Shown here piece by piece: positions 34,796-43,218 of a stretch of 64,000 nt of DNA. The translations under genes were made by a program, and so were the position numbers. The notes beneath the pieces were generated by a model. It saw nothing but the letters and a program-made list of their open reading frames with translations, was not told where the DNA came from and searched no databases. Origin of the DNA: JASBYZ01 sp029983705. Lineage in GTDB: Bacteria; Actinomycetota; Coriobacteriia; Coriobacteriales; JAEZZM01. The stretch is from NCBI GenBank assembly GCA_965119715.1, contig OZ221969.1:1054001-1118000 (forward strand). The letters run 5' to 3'. Every line of letters starts with the position of its first letter. Positions within the stretch are counted from its first letter, which is position 1.

Positions 34796-36643
34796 TTGTC
34801 ACTTATTCCAAATGAAGACATAGAAGCAGTACGAAGTGCAACAGATATTGTTTCTCTTGCAGCAGAGACTGTTGTGCTCAAACAAAAAGGACAAGAGTTT
34901 TGGGGTTGCTGTCCTTTTCATGAAGAAAAAACGCCTTCCTTTAAAGTTAACCCAGCAACTCAACTCTGGCACTGCTTTGGCTGCTCTAACGGCGGAGATG
35001 TCTTTAAGTACATCATGCTAAGAGAACAGCTAGATTTTCCAGATGCAGTAAGGTATTTAGCCGAGAGAAGCCATATTGAGCTTCATGAGGTGCAAAGCCA
35101 AAGTAAAACGGGGTCAAAGCGCAGTAGACTTTTTGAACTCATGGCTAAGGCTGAAGATTTTTATCATAGAGAGCTCATGCGCTCCACCAAGCCAAAAGCC
35201 CAAGAAGCACGAGACTATCTCGCGGGCAGAGGCTTTAATATGGAGGTATCTAAGCGCTATAAGCTTGGTTATGCCCCGGGAAACAATAAGCTTGTTGACT
35301 ACTTACTCTCAGAGGGTTATAAGCCTCAAGAGCTTATTGATGCAAACGTTGCCGTTAGGCGCGGACAGCGAGTTTTTGACCGCTTTTATGAGCGGGTAAT
35401 CTTTCCTATACATGATGAGTTTTCTAAAACAATTGCCTTTGGCGGGCGCATTATGGGAAGTGGTGAGCCAAAATATTTAAACTCACAAGAGACTCAGATA
35501 TTTCATAAATCAAAAAATCTGTATGCACTCGACCTTGCAAAAGAAGCTCTGGTGCTCTCATCAAAGGCTATAGTAGTTGAAGGCTACACAGATGTTATTG
35601 GTCTTCATGAGGCGGGCTTTAAAAACGTAGTAGCCACGCTTGGAACAGCCCTTACAGAGCAGCACATCAAAATACTTTCTCGCTTTGTAAAGCAAATCTA
35701 TCTTATTTTTGATGGCGATGAGGCAGGGCAAAACGCAGCCCAGCGTGCCCTTCAATTTATAGATGCTACTAAGGCAGATTTTTATAGCGTGCTTATTCCA
35801 GACAATCAAGATCCGCTTGAGTATATATCTGAGCATTCATCAGAGGAGTTTAAAGCCTTACTTGAGGCTGCTCAGCCACTTATTAAGTTCGTCTTAGATA
35901 AAACGCTTTTGAGTTTTGACCTCTCTATTCCTGATGAAAGGGCGCGCGCTTTAAATGAGGGAGCCGAGGCACTTGCCTATCTTAAAGAAGGAATTCTTGC
36001 AGATGAATATACGCGCTATCTTGCCGATGTCTTAAATGCAGAACTTCCTACGGTAAAGCGTGCAGTTTCTAATAAGAGAGCAAAACAAAGAAATTTTGTT
36101 AAGGCTGAGGCAAATTCTTCTAGCCAGCCTAAAAATGGGTATAATAGAGAACTTAGTGCTAAAAGTTTACCCTTAAGTCAAGATGAGGCTTTAGCGCTAA
36201 ATGCTGAACGTGAGCTCTTAGCCTTAATTGCAAGCTATCCAGCTCAAATGCAGCAATACAAAGAAAGAATTATTAACTTAAGCTGGTTTTCAAAGCTTAA
36301 TAATACGATAGCACAAGCTATGCTTGAGCAAGGTGAAGATGCAACAGCTACAAGATTAGTACAAACCGCAAAGAGTATTCATCCAAGGGCAGATGAGATT
36401 TTATCGGCAGGTAAACTCTTATCAAATACAGATATAGAGTCTTCTCAAGCGGTAGAATTTTTGTTGGATGATCTTACGCTCAAATCCTTACAGAGAAATT
36501 TGAGAGAAAAAAAGACTCAGTTAAAACATCCTGAAGCATTCGATGCAAAATCATACGATGACCTCTTTGAAGAGGTAGCTCGCTTACAAAAAGAAGCGCG
36601 ATATTTAGAACACAAGATGATAGAAGCATCAAAACGCGTTTAG
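34796..36643 (+). CDS. dnaG: DNA primase
   Basis: This 615-residue primase makes RNA primers for replication. The N-terminal CHC2-type zinc finger shows CPFHEEKTPSF and HCFGC (residues 38-65). The TOPRIM catalytic domain spans about 260-345 with VVEGYTDV and LIFDGDEAG. The C-terminal helicase-binding region is less conserved. The TTG start follows the ribF stop by 20 bases. Gene order truB-ribF-dnaG-rpoD mixes the translation operon with the classic dnaG-rpoD pair. Confidence 0.94.
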   Translation: MSLIPNEDIEAVRSATDIVSLAAETVVLKQKGQEFWGCCPFHEEKTPSFKVNPATQLWHCFGCSNGGDVFKYIMLREQLDFPDAVRYLAERSHIELHEVQSQSKTGSKRSRLFELMAKAEDFYHRELMRSTKPKAQEARDYLAGRGFNMEVSKRYKLGYAPGNNKLVDYLLSEGYKPQELIDANVAVRRGQRVFDRFYERVIFPIHDEFSKTIAFGGRIMGSGEPKYLNSQETQIFHKSKNLYALDLAKEALVLSSKAIVVEGYTDVIGLHEAGFKNVVATLGTALTEQHIKILSRFVKQIYLIFDGDEAGQNAAQRALQFIDATKADFYSVLIPDNQDPLEYISEHSSEEFKALLEAAQPLIKFVLDKTLLSFDLSIPDERARALNEGAEALAYLKEGILADEYTRYLADVLNAELPTVKRAVSNKRAKQRNFVKAEANSSSQPKNGYNRELSAKSLPLSQDEALALNAERELLALIASYPAQMQQYKERIINLSWFSKLNNTIAQAMLEQGEDATATRLVQTAKSIHPRADEILSAGKLLSNTDIESSQAVEFLLDDLTLKSLQRNLREKKTQLKHPEAFDAKSYDDLFEEVARLQKEARYLEHKMIEASKRV

Positions 36644-36683
36644 GTTTTACATAGTTTCAAGTTATACATTGGAAAGGTATACA

Positions 36684-37979
36684 TTGGCAACTAAAAAGAA
36701 ACTTAGCAATTTAAGTGAAGAGCTCCAGAAGCCCTTTGACGCACTCGTTGAAAAGTCTTCTAAGAGCGGTTATGTTTCAGAAGATGACATTCAAATTGCG
36801 CTTAGAGATTTAGACGTTGAAGAGGAAGAGCTTGAGCTTGTCTATGATCACCTTCGCACTAAGGGCGTAGACATCACCTCAGAACTTAAGGGCGATGAGG
36901 ATGTTGAAGATGATTTAGATGATGATTTGGGCGATGAGCTCGATGAGGATATTGACACCTCAGAGGCTGAGGCAGTAGATATCATTCTTCCAAAACATAC
37001 GCCAAAGAAAAAGAGATCTCGCAGGTCTAAAACTCGCTCAGAGGCAACTCCAATGCTAACCGGCGACCCTGTTCGCATGTACTTAAAAGAAATTGGTAAG
37101 GTAGACCTCTTAAACGCGGCTGAAGAAATTGACCTCGCTATGAAAATTGAGTCTGGACTTGAGGCTCAAAATGAACTTGAAGAAGCTCGCCTTGAAGGCA
37201 GAGAGCTTTCACGTGTTCAAATAAGAAGACTTACGCGTGTAGAGCAAATTGGTATGGATGCAAAGCAGTCACTTATTTCTGCAAACCTGCGTCTTGTTGT
37301 ATCAATTGCAAAACGCTATGTGGGTCGTGGCATGCTCTTTTTGGACCTTATTCAAGAGGGTAACCTTGGTCTTATTAGAGCGGTAGAAAAGTTTGACTAC
37401 ACTAAGGGCTTTAAATTTTCTACCTATGCAACCTGGTGGATTAGACAGGCTATTACTCGTGCTATTGCAGACCAAGCACGTACCATTAGAATTCCAGTTC
37501 ACATGGTTGAGACCATTAACAAACTGGTAAGAATCCAGCGCCAGCTCTTACAGCAGCTTGGTCGTGAGCCATCCCCAGAAGAGATTGCAAAAGAGATGGA
37601 CATCACTCCTGAGCGCGTACGAGAAATCCAAAAGATCTCTCAAGAGCCCGTGTCTTTAGAGACACCAATTGGTGAGGAAGAAGACTCACAGCTTGGAGAC
37701 TTTATTGAAGATAACACCGCTGTAGTACCTCAGGATGCAGCAAGCTTTACCATGCTTCAAGAGCAGCTCAGACAGGTGCTTGATGGACTTGCAGAGCGTG
37801 AGCGTAAGGTAATTATTTTACGCTTTGGTCTTGATGATGGACATCCTCACACTTTAGAAGAGGTAGGTAAGGAGTTTGGTGTTACGAGAGAAAGAATTAG
37901 ACAGATTGAGTCTAAGACTTTAGCTAAACTTAGACACCCATCCAGATCTTCTAAATTAAAAGATTATTTGGAGGATTAA
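36684..37979 (+). CDS. rpoD: Primary sigma factor RpoD (sigma-70 family)
   Basis: The 431-residue protein directs RNA polymerase to housekeeping promoters. A region 1.1-like N-terminus is followed by a very acidic stretch (about 60-100) and a basic patch (KHTPKKKRSRRSK). Region 1.2 has DPVRMYLKEIG; region 2 has DLIQEGNLGLIRAVEKFD and YATWWIRQAITRA; region 4 has LRFGLDDG and GVTRERIRQIE. The start is taken as TTG 36684, six bases after GGAAAGG; a TTG at 36669 would leave no ribosome-binding site. Confidence 0.95.
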   Translation: MATKKKLSNLSEELQKPFDALVEKSSKSGYVSEDDIQIALRDLDVEEEELELVYDHLRTKGVDITSELKGDEDVEDDLDDDLGDELDEDIDTSEAEAVDIILPKHTPKKKRSRRSKTRSEATPMLTGDPVRMYLKEIGKVDLLNAAEEIDLAMKIESGLEAQNELEEARLEGRELSRVQIRRLTRVEQIGMDAKQSLISANLRLVVSIAKRYVGRGMLFLDLIQEGNLGLIRAVEKFDYTKGFKFSTYATWWIRQAITRAIADQARTIRIPVHMVETINKLVRIQRQLLQQLGREPSPEEIAKEMDITPERVREIQKISQEPVSLETPIGEEEDSQLGDFIEDNTAVVPQDAASFTMLQEQLRQVLDGLAERERKVIILRFGLDDGHPHTLEEVGKEFGVTRERIRQIESKTLAKLRHPSRSSKLKDYLED

Positions 37980-37986
37980 ATTAATG

Positions 37987-38015
37987 ATGACATTTAAGAG
38001 TGTTTAGGCTACAAT
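37987..38015 (+). promoter_or_regulatory. Promoter of the tRNA(CAU) gene
   Basis: ATGACA (37987-37992), one mismatch from TTGACA, and TACAAT (38010-38015) are 17 bp apart, ending 18 bases before the tRNA 5' end. Confidence 0.65.
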
Positions 38016-38033
38016 TCTTGAATGTTGTTTAAT

Positions 38034-38109
38034 GGACCCGTGGCGCAATGGTTAGCGCAGGGGACTCATAATCCCTTTGTTGCAGGTTCGAATCCTGCCG
38101 GGTCCACCA
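38034..38109 (+). tRNA. tRNA with CAU anticodon (elongator Met or Ile2), CCA encoded
   Basis: GGACCCG (38034-38040) pairs with CGGGTCC (38099-38105), followed by A and an encoded CCA. The anticodon loop CTCATAA places CAT at 38067-38069, and the T arm is GCAGG-TTCGAAT-CCTGC. The GGACC acceptor end resembles tRNA-Ile2, whose C34 is changed to lysidine, as much as elongator Met. The two cannot be separated safely by eye. Confidence 0.9.
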
Positions 38110-38150
38110 AGAACAGTTTTCACAAATTTTTAATAAGTGAAAAATAGTTC

Positions 38151-38178
38151 TTGCAATGCGGATTGCTTTCAGTATAAA
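38151..38178 (+). promoter_or_regulatory. Promoter of the tRNA-Asn gene
   Basis: TTGCAA (38151-38156) and TATAAA (38173-38178) are 16 bp apart, with the tRNA beginning 30 bases after the -10. Confidence 0.6.
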
Positions 38179-38207
38179 ATAGCTACCGCACTTGAAAAAC
38201 AGAGCAT

Positions 38208-38282
38208 TCCTCGGTAGCTCAATGGTAGAGCGTTCGGCTGTTAACCGAAATGTTGTAGGTTCGAGCCCTACCCGGGGAGCCA
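38208..38282 (+). tRNA. tRNA-Asn (GUU), CCA encoded
   Basis: TCCTCGG (38208-38214) pairs with CCGGGGA (38272-38278, one T-G pair), followed by discriminator G and CCA. The anticodon stem-loop TTCGG-CTGTTAA-CCGAA gives anticodon GTT at 38240-38242. The T arm is GTAGG-TTCGAGC-CCTAC. Confidence 0.95.
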
Positions 38283-38294
38283 GTTAAAATCTTG

Positions 38295-38333
38295 AGCCGT
38301 CAGACCAAAAAGTCTGACGGCTTTTATATTTTA
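38295..38333 (+). terminator. Intrinsic terminator after tRNA-Asn
   Basis: AGCCGTCAGAC and GTCTGACGGCT form an 11-bp stem around CAAAAA, followed by TTTATATTTTA. It faces the convergent flavoprotein gene. Confidence 0.9.
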
Positions 38334-40040
38334 TTTAGCTGCTAAGGCTTTACCAACAAGGTAGCCTTCTGTGTAACATCTTCCCAGTGAGAGTCCAAAC
38401 ACATCAAGCGGATAATCAACGCCGCCATAAAAACCAGCATTGTTATTGCCAATAGCATATAAGCCTTCTATAGGCTCTCCTTCAAGTTTGTTGAGTACTT
38501 GGTAGTCTTCATTAATTACCAGTCCAGAACATACCGCAGAAACGCGCAGGTGCCTATGTATTCCATAATATGGGGGAGTATCAACAGTGGTTAAGAACTT
38601 GGAGTCTTTGCCAAAGTCCTCATCGACCCCTGATTTAACAATCTCGTTGTAGCGCTTAACGGTTGTTACAAAAGCATCCTTTGGTATTTCAAGCTTATCT
38701 GCGAGCTCTTCGAGGGTGTCACACCTAAAGGTTCTTACTAAGTCTCCAAAGACTGCAGGGCGCTCCTTCATGTCTACATCTGGCATCCAAACCTCAAGAT
38801 CTTTTGGGTTAACAGCCTTGCCAGGCCAGCCCACAGTTTCTTCCATATATTTACTGTCAAAGATTTGAGAATACCAACCGGTGCGCTTTTCTTGGCGTGT
38901 GTAGTTATTCATGAGCGACATTTGAGTTTCTTCGTTCACAAAACGCTCGCCCTCTTCATTTACCACAAGGAAAGGAAAATCGCACATAGAGGCTGGACCT
39001 GCATCAAAGTCATGAAGCATCTTAGTGTGGTTAAGAGGTTCTATAACGCCTCCAGCCCACAGTCCCATTTTGTGGCCGTCTCCTGTTTTGTTGAGCTGCT
39101 TTCTATCAAAGTTCATGATGTCTGGAACATAAAACCTTACCATCTGCTCATCGTTTTGATAGTCACCACAGGCAAGTACAACGCCTTTTGTGCCGTTGAA
39201 CTGGATGTACTTGTCGGCTTCTTTATCGTGTGCGATAACGCCTACAACCTTATCACCCTCTTTAGCAAGCTGGACACCAGGGGTGTTGTAGAAAATCTCG
39301 ACGCCTTCTTTTTCAAGATATTTGGCCAAGTCTCTCATACCAGAGCCCGTGTCATATGGTTTTGGTCCAAAAAATGAGGTGACAAATTCTACATGCCCGC
39401 CGTTAAGCTCGGTTAAGTGTTGAGGGCCTGAGCCTTGGTTTTTAATTTGCGCTCCTGCTTTTTCTGCCTCGCCAATGAGCCAATTAATAGCCTCACCAGA
39501 GTTTTTGGCCCACTTTTCTACAAGTTTTCTGTTTGAACGGTGAGTGTTTCCTTTTTGAATAATTTGAATGAGGGCTTCAACTGCTTGAGGATCTGACCTC
39601 TCATAAATTACGCCCGAGCCAGAGTTTCCTTGAGAAACGGCTGATTTCTCTTTTTGTAACAGGCATACCTTTGCTCCGGCCTGCTGAGCAGCTAGTGCAC
39701 AAGGAATACCAGCAGCACCGGCTCCAATAACTACGATATCATATTCTTTTGTTTCAGAGATATTTGAGATTTTGTCTGGTGCCTTTAAAAATTCTGGAAC
39801 ATATAAACCACTTTCAGAAAATTTATCAGATGCTATGGTTTCATGTGGAGATTCGTATGCCATAGAGTGCTTGTTGAACTCTTCAACTGAGGAATTTGCC
39901 TTGTTTGATTCACCTCCTTTTGTAGGCGCAAGAGATTGAGAGCATCCACTTAAGGATGCTGCAGCAATTGTGAGTGCTGCAACTGAGCTGCCTGCAAGAA
40001 ACTTTCTTCTAGAGACTTGCGGCATTGTATCATGAGCCAT
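38331..40040 (-). CDS. Tat-exported FAD-dependent fumarate reductase-type oxidoreductase
   Basis: This 569-residue protein has a twin-arginine signal (SRRKFLAG at residues 9-16) and a lipobox-like LSGC, so it acts outside the membrane. The FAD domain begins with DIVVIGAGAAGIPCALAA near residue 85. The capping and C-terminal FAD segments end in YAIGNNNAGFYGGVDYPLD. Such proteins reduce fumarate, urocanate or related acceptors in anaerobic respiration; no haem-binding domain is fused, so an external electron donor is needed. ATG 40040 follows GGAG; the upstream extension to 40097 is not signal-like. It is the intact counterpart of the broken gene at 3873. Confidence 0.88.
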   Translation of the reverse strand: MAHDTMPQVSRRKFLAGSSVAALTIAAASLSGCSQSLAPTKGGESNKANSSVEEFNKHSMAYESPHETIASDKFSESGLYVPEFLKAPDKISNISETKEYDIVVIGAGAAGIPCALAAQQAGAKVCLLQKEKSAVSQGNSGSGVIYERSDPQAVEALIQIIQKGNTHRSNRKLVEKWAKNSGEAINWLIGEAEKAGAQIKNQGSGPQHLTELNGGHVEFVTSFFGPKPYDTGSGMRDLAKYLEKEGVEIFYNTPGVQLAKEGDKVVGVIAHDKEADKYIQFNGTKGVVLACGDYQNDEQMVRFYVPDIMNFDRKQLNKTGDGHKMGLWAGGVIEPLNHTKMLHDFDAGPASMCDFPFLVVNEEGERFVNEETQMSLMNNYTRQEKRTGWYSQIFDSKYMEETVGWPGKAVNPKDLEVWMPDVDMKERPAVFGDLVRTFRCDTLEELADKLEIPKDAFVTTVKRYNEIVKSGVDEDFGKDSKFLTTVDTPPYYGIHRHLRVSAVCSGLVINEDYQVLNKLEGEPIEGLYAIGNNNAGFYGGVDYPLDVFGLSLGRCYTEGYLVGKALAAK

Positions 40041-40148
40041 CGATGTACTCCTTTCTATACATCTAGGAAATACTTTAAAGAGTGGTATCGCTTCCAATGT
40101 ATATTAAATCACTTTAGATATGTAAATTAAATAAAGTGTTTAAGGCTT

Positions 40149-40177
40149 TTGAGCTTCAGGTAGAAGAGTAGTATTGA
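40149..40177 (+). promoter_or_regulatory. Weak candidate promoter of the flavodoxin gene
   Basis: TTGAGC (40149-40154) and TATTGA (40172-40177) are 17 bp apart. The -10 ends exactly where an inverted repeat begins (40178). Confidence 0.25.
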
Positions 40178-40193
40178 GTCTCAATTTTGAGAC
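40178..40193. promoter_or_regulatory. Inverted repeat operator candidate before flavodoxin
   Basis: GTCTCAA and TTGAGAC are separated by TT, 27 bases before the flavodoxin ATG. Symmetry, size and position fit a small dimeric repressor such as an HxlR, MarR or TetR type. The regulator is not identified. Confidence 0.45.
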
Positions 40194-40219
40194 ATGAATG
40201 TATATTTAAAGGAGTGTTA

Positions 40220-40811
40220 ATGAGCAAAGTTAAGCTTTCATTTATTTATTATTCTCAAACCGGTTAACTTTCAAATGGCTAAATGGACTAAAGAGGCAGC
40301 AGAAGAAGCTGGTGCTGAGGTAAGACTTAAAAAGGTAGAAGAGTACCTTGATACCACAGATGCAAACCCAGGTTGGCAAAAATATCTTGATGAGTCAAAA
40401 GATGTTGAGGTGGCAGAAACTGATGACCTTATTTGGGCAGACGCACTGCTCTTTTCAAGCCCAGTAAGATTTGGAAACGTTGCCGGTCAAATGAAGAAGT
40501 TTTTTGATGCACAAGGCGGCCCATGGTCTGAGGGTAAACTTGCAAATAAATTTGTGAGTGCTATGTCTTCAGCTCAAAACCCAAATGGTGGTCAAGAGGC
40601 TGTTGTTAAGGCAATTTATACCAACGTAATGCACTGGGGCTCAATTATTGTTCCTATTGGATATACTGATGACTCAGTATATGCTCAGGGCGGAAACCCA
40701 TACGGAGCAAGTGGTACTGCAACCAGAGAAGGCTTTGCAAACGATCTTGAGGCAGCAGTTAAACATCAAGCAAAACGTCTTGTTGAAATTACTTCAAAAT
40801 CTTTAGATTAA
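40220..40811 (+). pseudogene. Frameshifted flavodoxin/WrbA-like NAD(P)H-dependent oxidoreductase
   Basis: The intact form would be about 197 residues of an FMN-binding flavodoxin-fold protein. The start, ATG 40220 behind AAAGGAG, reads SKVKLSFIYYSQTG and then hits TAA at 40265. Downstream from 40275 the frame MAKWTKEAAEEAGAEVRLKKVEEYL continues open to the end with a typical SSPVRFGNVAGQMKKFFD loop. Inserting two bases at about 40264 restores SQTGTNFQMAKWT, the phosphate-binding loop of the FMN site. The rest is well preserved, so the mutation looks recent, or translation may reinitiate without the FMN loop, which would be inactive. Confidence 0.8.
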
Positions 40812-40821
40812 TTCATGCGAT

Positions 40822-40864
40822 AATAAGTACTCTAAGACATACAAGCTATTCTGGAGTACTTATT
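40822..40864 (+). promoter_or_regulatory. Hairpin covering the ribosome-binding site and start of the ABC-F gene
   Basis: AATAAGTACTC (40822-40832) and GAGTACTTATT (40854-40864) are exact complements with a 21-base loop. The 3' arm contains the GGAG ribosome-binding site and reaches the first base of the TTG start. Folding would hide the start. It could be a translational switch or, alternatively, the flavodoxin terminator. Confidence 0.5.
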
Positions 40865-42834
40865 TGTTATTACTAGTTGATAAGGTCTCTAAGTCATTTG
40901 GCGGTAGAGACCTTTTTATTGATGCCACACTGCAGGTCAATGCCAAAGATCGCTATGCGCTTGTGGGCCCTAATGGTGCTGGTAAAACTACGCTTTTGAA
41001 AATAATTATGGGCCTTGAGGGCGCTGATAGCGGGCAGGTTGTTATTGCTAAAGACGTGCGCGTTGGCTATCTTGAGCAAGAAGCTATCGAGATGGACCAT
41101 AACAGTGTTTTTAACGAGGTGGTTCAAAGCGCTACAGAACTTATCGACATGCAAAAGCGCATTAGAGACTATGAACATCAGATAGCTGATGGAAATCATG
41201 ACGATAAGCTCTTAGCAGAATACGGAAGTCTTCAAAGTCAGTTTGAGATGGCGGGCGGCTACACCTTTGAAGCTCAGGCGCGCACCATTTTATTTGGTCT
41301 TGGATTTACAGAAAAAGATATGCAAAGGGATGTCTCTGAATTTTCAGGAGGCTGGCAGATGCGCATATCCTTAGCTAAACTGCTCTTTAAAAAACCTGAT
41401 ATTTTACTCTTAGACGAGCCAACAAACCATCTTGACCTTGAGTCGGTAAGGTGGCTTGAAGGTTTTCTTAATAATTACGACGGCTCAATTCTTTTAATAT
41501 CTCACGACCGTGCATTTATGGATGGCATGGTAAATCATGTGGCAGCTCTAGAAAACCAGCGCCTGCAATGCTACACCGGAAACTATTCTGACTATGTAGA
41601 GCAGCGTAAAGAGCGTATAGAGCAGCTAAAGGTTGAAAGAGAAGCTCAAGATAAAGAAATCCAGCACCTTGAAACCTTTATTAATCGCTTTAGGTATAAG
41701 GCTACAAAAGCGGTTCAGGCTCAAGAGCGTGCTAAGCGCCTTGAAAAAATCTTACAAAATAGAATTGAAATACCTGAAGAGCACAAGAGCTTTCATTTTA
41801 AGTTCCCAGATCCACCTAGAACTTCAGATAAGGTGGTAGAACTTATTGATGTGTCTAAATCTTATGAGACAAAACAGGTATATGAGGATATCAACCTTAA
41901 GCTCTATAGACAGGATAGGGTAGCACTTGTTGGTCCAAATGGTGCGGGTAAGTCTACGCTGTTAAAGATGATTGCAGATGTGATTGAGCCAAGTAGCGGA
42001 AGCATTGAGTATGGAAAGCATGTAACAATAAGTTACTATGCTCAGCATCAGTTAGATAATATGGATTCTCAGCGCAGCATCTACCAAGAGTTTGATTCTG
42101 CAGCACCGGGCTGGACCACCTCTGAAGAGCGTGCGCTCCTTGGTGCATTTATGTTTAAGGGTGATGACCTAGATAAAAAGGTGTCTGTACTTTCCGGTGG
42201 AGAAAAAGCTCGCCTTGCTTTAGCTAAGCTTTTGGTAAATCCTGCACCACTCATCTGCTTAGATGAGCCTACTAACCACCTTGATATTCAGGCGGTTGAT
42301 ATTTTGGAACATGCGCTTAAAGATTTTCAAGGAACAATTGTTTTAATCTCGCATGACCGCCACCTTATTAAATCTATAGCAAATAAAATTGTTGAGGTTA
42401 AAGACGGGGATATTAGGGTTTTTGACGGGGACTATGACTACTATTTATTTAAGTCTGAACAACTTGATAAACTTGAAAGTGAAGATAATGAGCCTCGTCA
42501 GCTGAGGCAAAAAGAAGAGGTCCCAGCACAAGAGCCACAGACTTCAGGTCCAAAAACTAAAGAGCAAAAACGTGCTGAAGCTGAGGCAAGAAAAGAACTT
42601 AATAAAAGAATTGGTAAGCATAAAAAGCGTGTAAAAGAAATTGATGAGCTGTTGCCCCAAAAACAAGCGCGCTATGATGAGTTAATGAAGCTGATGGCAA
42701 GTGAGGAGCTTTACCAAGACAAAGAAGCCTTTAGTTCAACCATGCGTGAATATAACAGCCTTAAGTTGGAAATTGAAAGTTTAGAAGAAGAATGGCTTGA
42801 GCTTTCAAGCATTATAGAAGAGGAGCTTTCATAG
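40864..42834 (+). CDS. ABC-F family ATPase (ribosome-associated)
   Basis: The 656-residue protein has two ABC domains and no membrane segments, the ABC-F layout of translation or ribosome-protection factors. Domain 1: GPNGAGKTT near residue 37, FSGGWQMR near 161 and LLLDEPTNHLD near 180. Domain 2: GPNGAGKST near 360, LSGGEKAR near 446 and LDEPTNHLD. The inter-domain helical linker (KEIQHLETFINRFRYKATKAVQAQERAKRLEK) is present. A charged coiled-coil C-terminus (about 560-656) resembles Uup. The start is TTG behind GGAG, inside a hairpin. Whether it confers drug resistance is unknown. Confidence 0.88.
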   Translation: MLLLVDKVSKSFGGRDLFIDATLQVNAKDRYALVGPNGAGKTTLLKIIMGLEGADSGQVVIAKDVRVGYLEQEAIEMDHNSVFNEVVQSATELIDMQKRIRDYEHQIADGNHDDKLLAEYGSLQSQFEMAGGYTFEAQARTILFGLGFTEKDMQRDVSEFSGGWQMRISLAKLLFKKPDILLLDEPTNHLDLESVRWLEGFLNNYDGSILLISHDRAFMDGMVNHVAALENQRLQCYTGNYSDYVEQRKERIEQLKVEREAQDKEIQHLETFINRFRYKATKAVQAQERAKRLEKILQNRIEIPEEHKSFHFKFPDPPRTSDKVVELIDVSKSYETKQVYEDINLKLYRQDRVALVGPNGAGKSTLLKMIADVIEPSSGSIEYGKHVTISYYAQHQLDNMDSQRSIYQEFDSAAPGWTTSEERALLGAFMFKGDDLDKKVSVLSGGEKARLALAKLLVNPAPLICLDEPTNHLDIQAVDILEHALKDFQGTIVLISHDRHLIKSIANKIVEVKDGDIRVFDGDYDYYLFKSEQLDKLESEDNEPRQLRQKEEVPAQEPQTSGPKTKEQKRAEAEARKELNKRIGKHKKRVKEIDELLPQKQARYDELMKLMASEELYQDKEAFSSTMREYNSLKLEIESLEEEWLELSSIIEEELS

Positions 42835-43218
42835 GTGAGTAATCAGCACTACAGCGGTAGAAACTATTCGCGCCAGCATGTGCAGGCTCGTAGAGATCCA
42901 CGCTTTGATACTCCAAAACAAAAACGAGTCAAAGATCCGCTTTCTATAGGACTGCAGGTAGTGGCTGTAATCTTTAGGGTCATCGCTATTGTCTACAGCC
43001 TGCTTACCATCTTATCTTTTTCTGGCTTTATTATTTCAAGCTTTAAGCTTTCTACCTTTATTTTTCCCTTTACTGCGTTTTTACCAGACTTTTTAGCGGG
43101 TAGGTGGGTGCTTCCATCTCCACTTGATGGTCTGTTTAGAACAGATTTTGCAATTTTTAGTGCCGTATTGTTTGCTTTAGATGCATTACTTATCAAGATT
43201 AAGGAGAATCGTGGCTAA
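42835..43218 (+). CDS. Small hypothetical membrane protein
   Basis: The 127-residue protein has a basic N-terminus (about 35 residues rich in Arg/Gln/His) and two or three hydrophobic segments (about 38-65, 68-86 and 104-121). I do not recognise the family. It starts with GTG immediately after the ABC-F stop and overlaps the deoB start by 8 bases, so it is translationally coupled to both neighbours. No function is proposed. Confidence 0.6.
   Translation: MSNQHYSGRNYSRQHVQARRDPRFDTPKQKRVKDPLSIGLQVVAVIFRVIAIVYSLLTILSFSGFIISSFKLSTFIFPFTAFLPDFLAGRWVLPSPLDGLFRTDFAIFSAVLFALDALLIKIKENRG

Noticed and set aside
38865..39377. Plus-strand open frame of 170 codons inside the flavoprotein gene
   Set aside because: It lies entirely antisense to a well-conserved Tat flavoprotein, has no ribosome-binding site and no recognisable domain.
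3873..40811. Frameshifts as sequencing or assembly errors
   Set aside because: Some are in homopolymers and could be errors individually. However, nonsense substitutions also occur and all lesions avoid housekeeping genes, which random error would not do. Read-level checks remain decisive.
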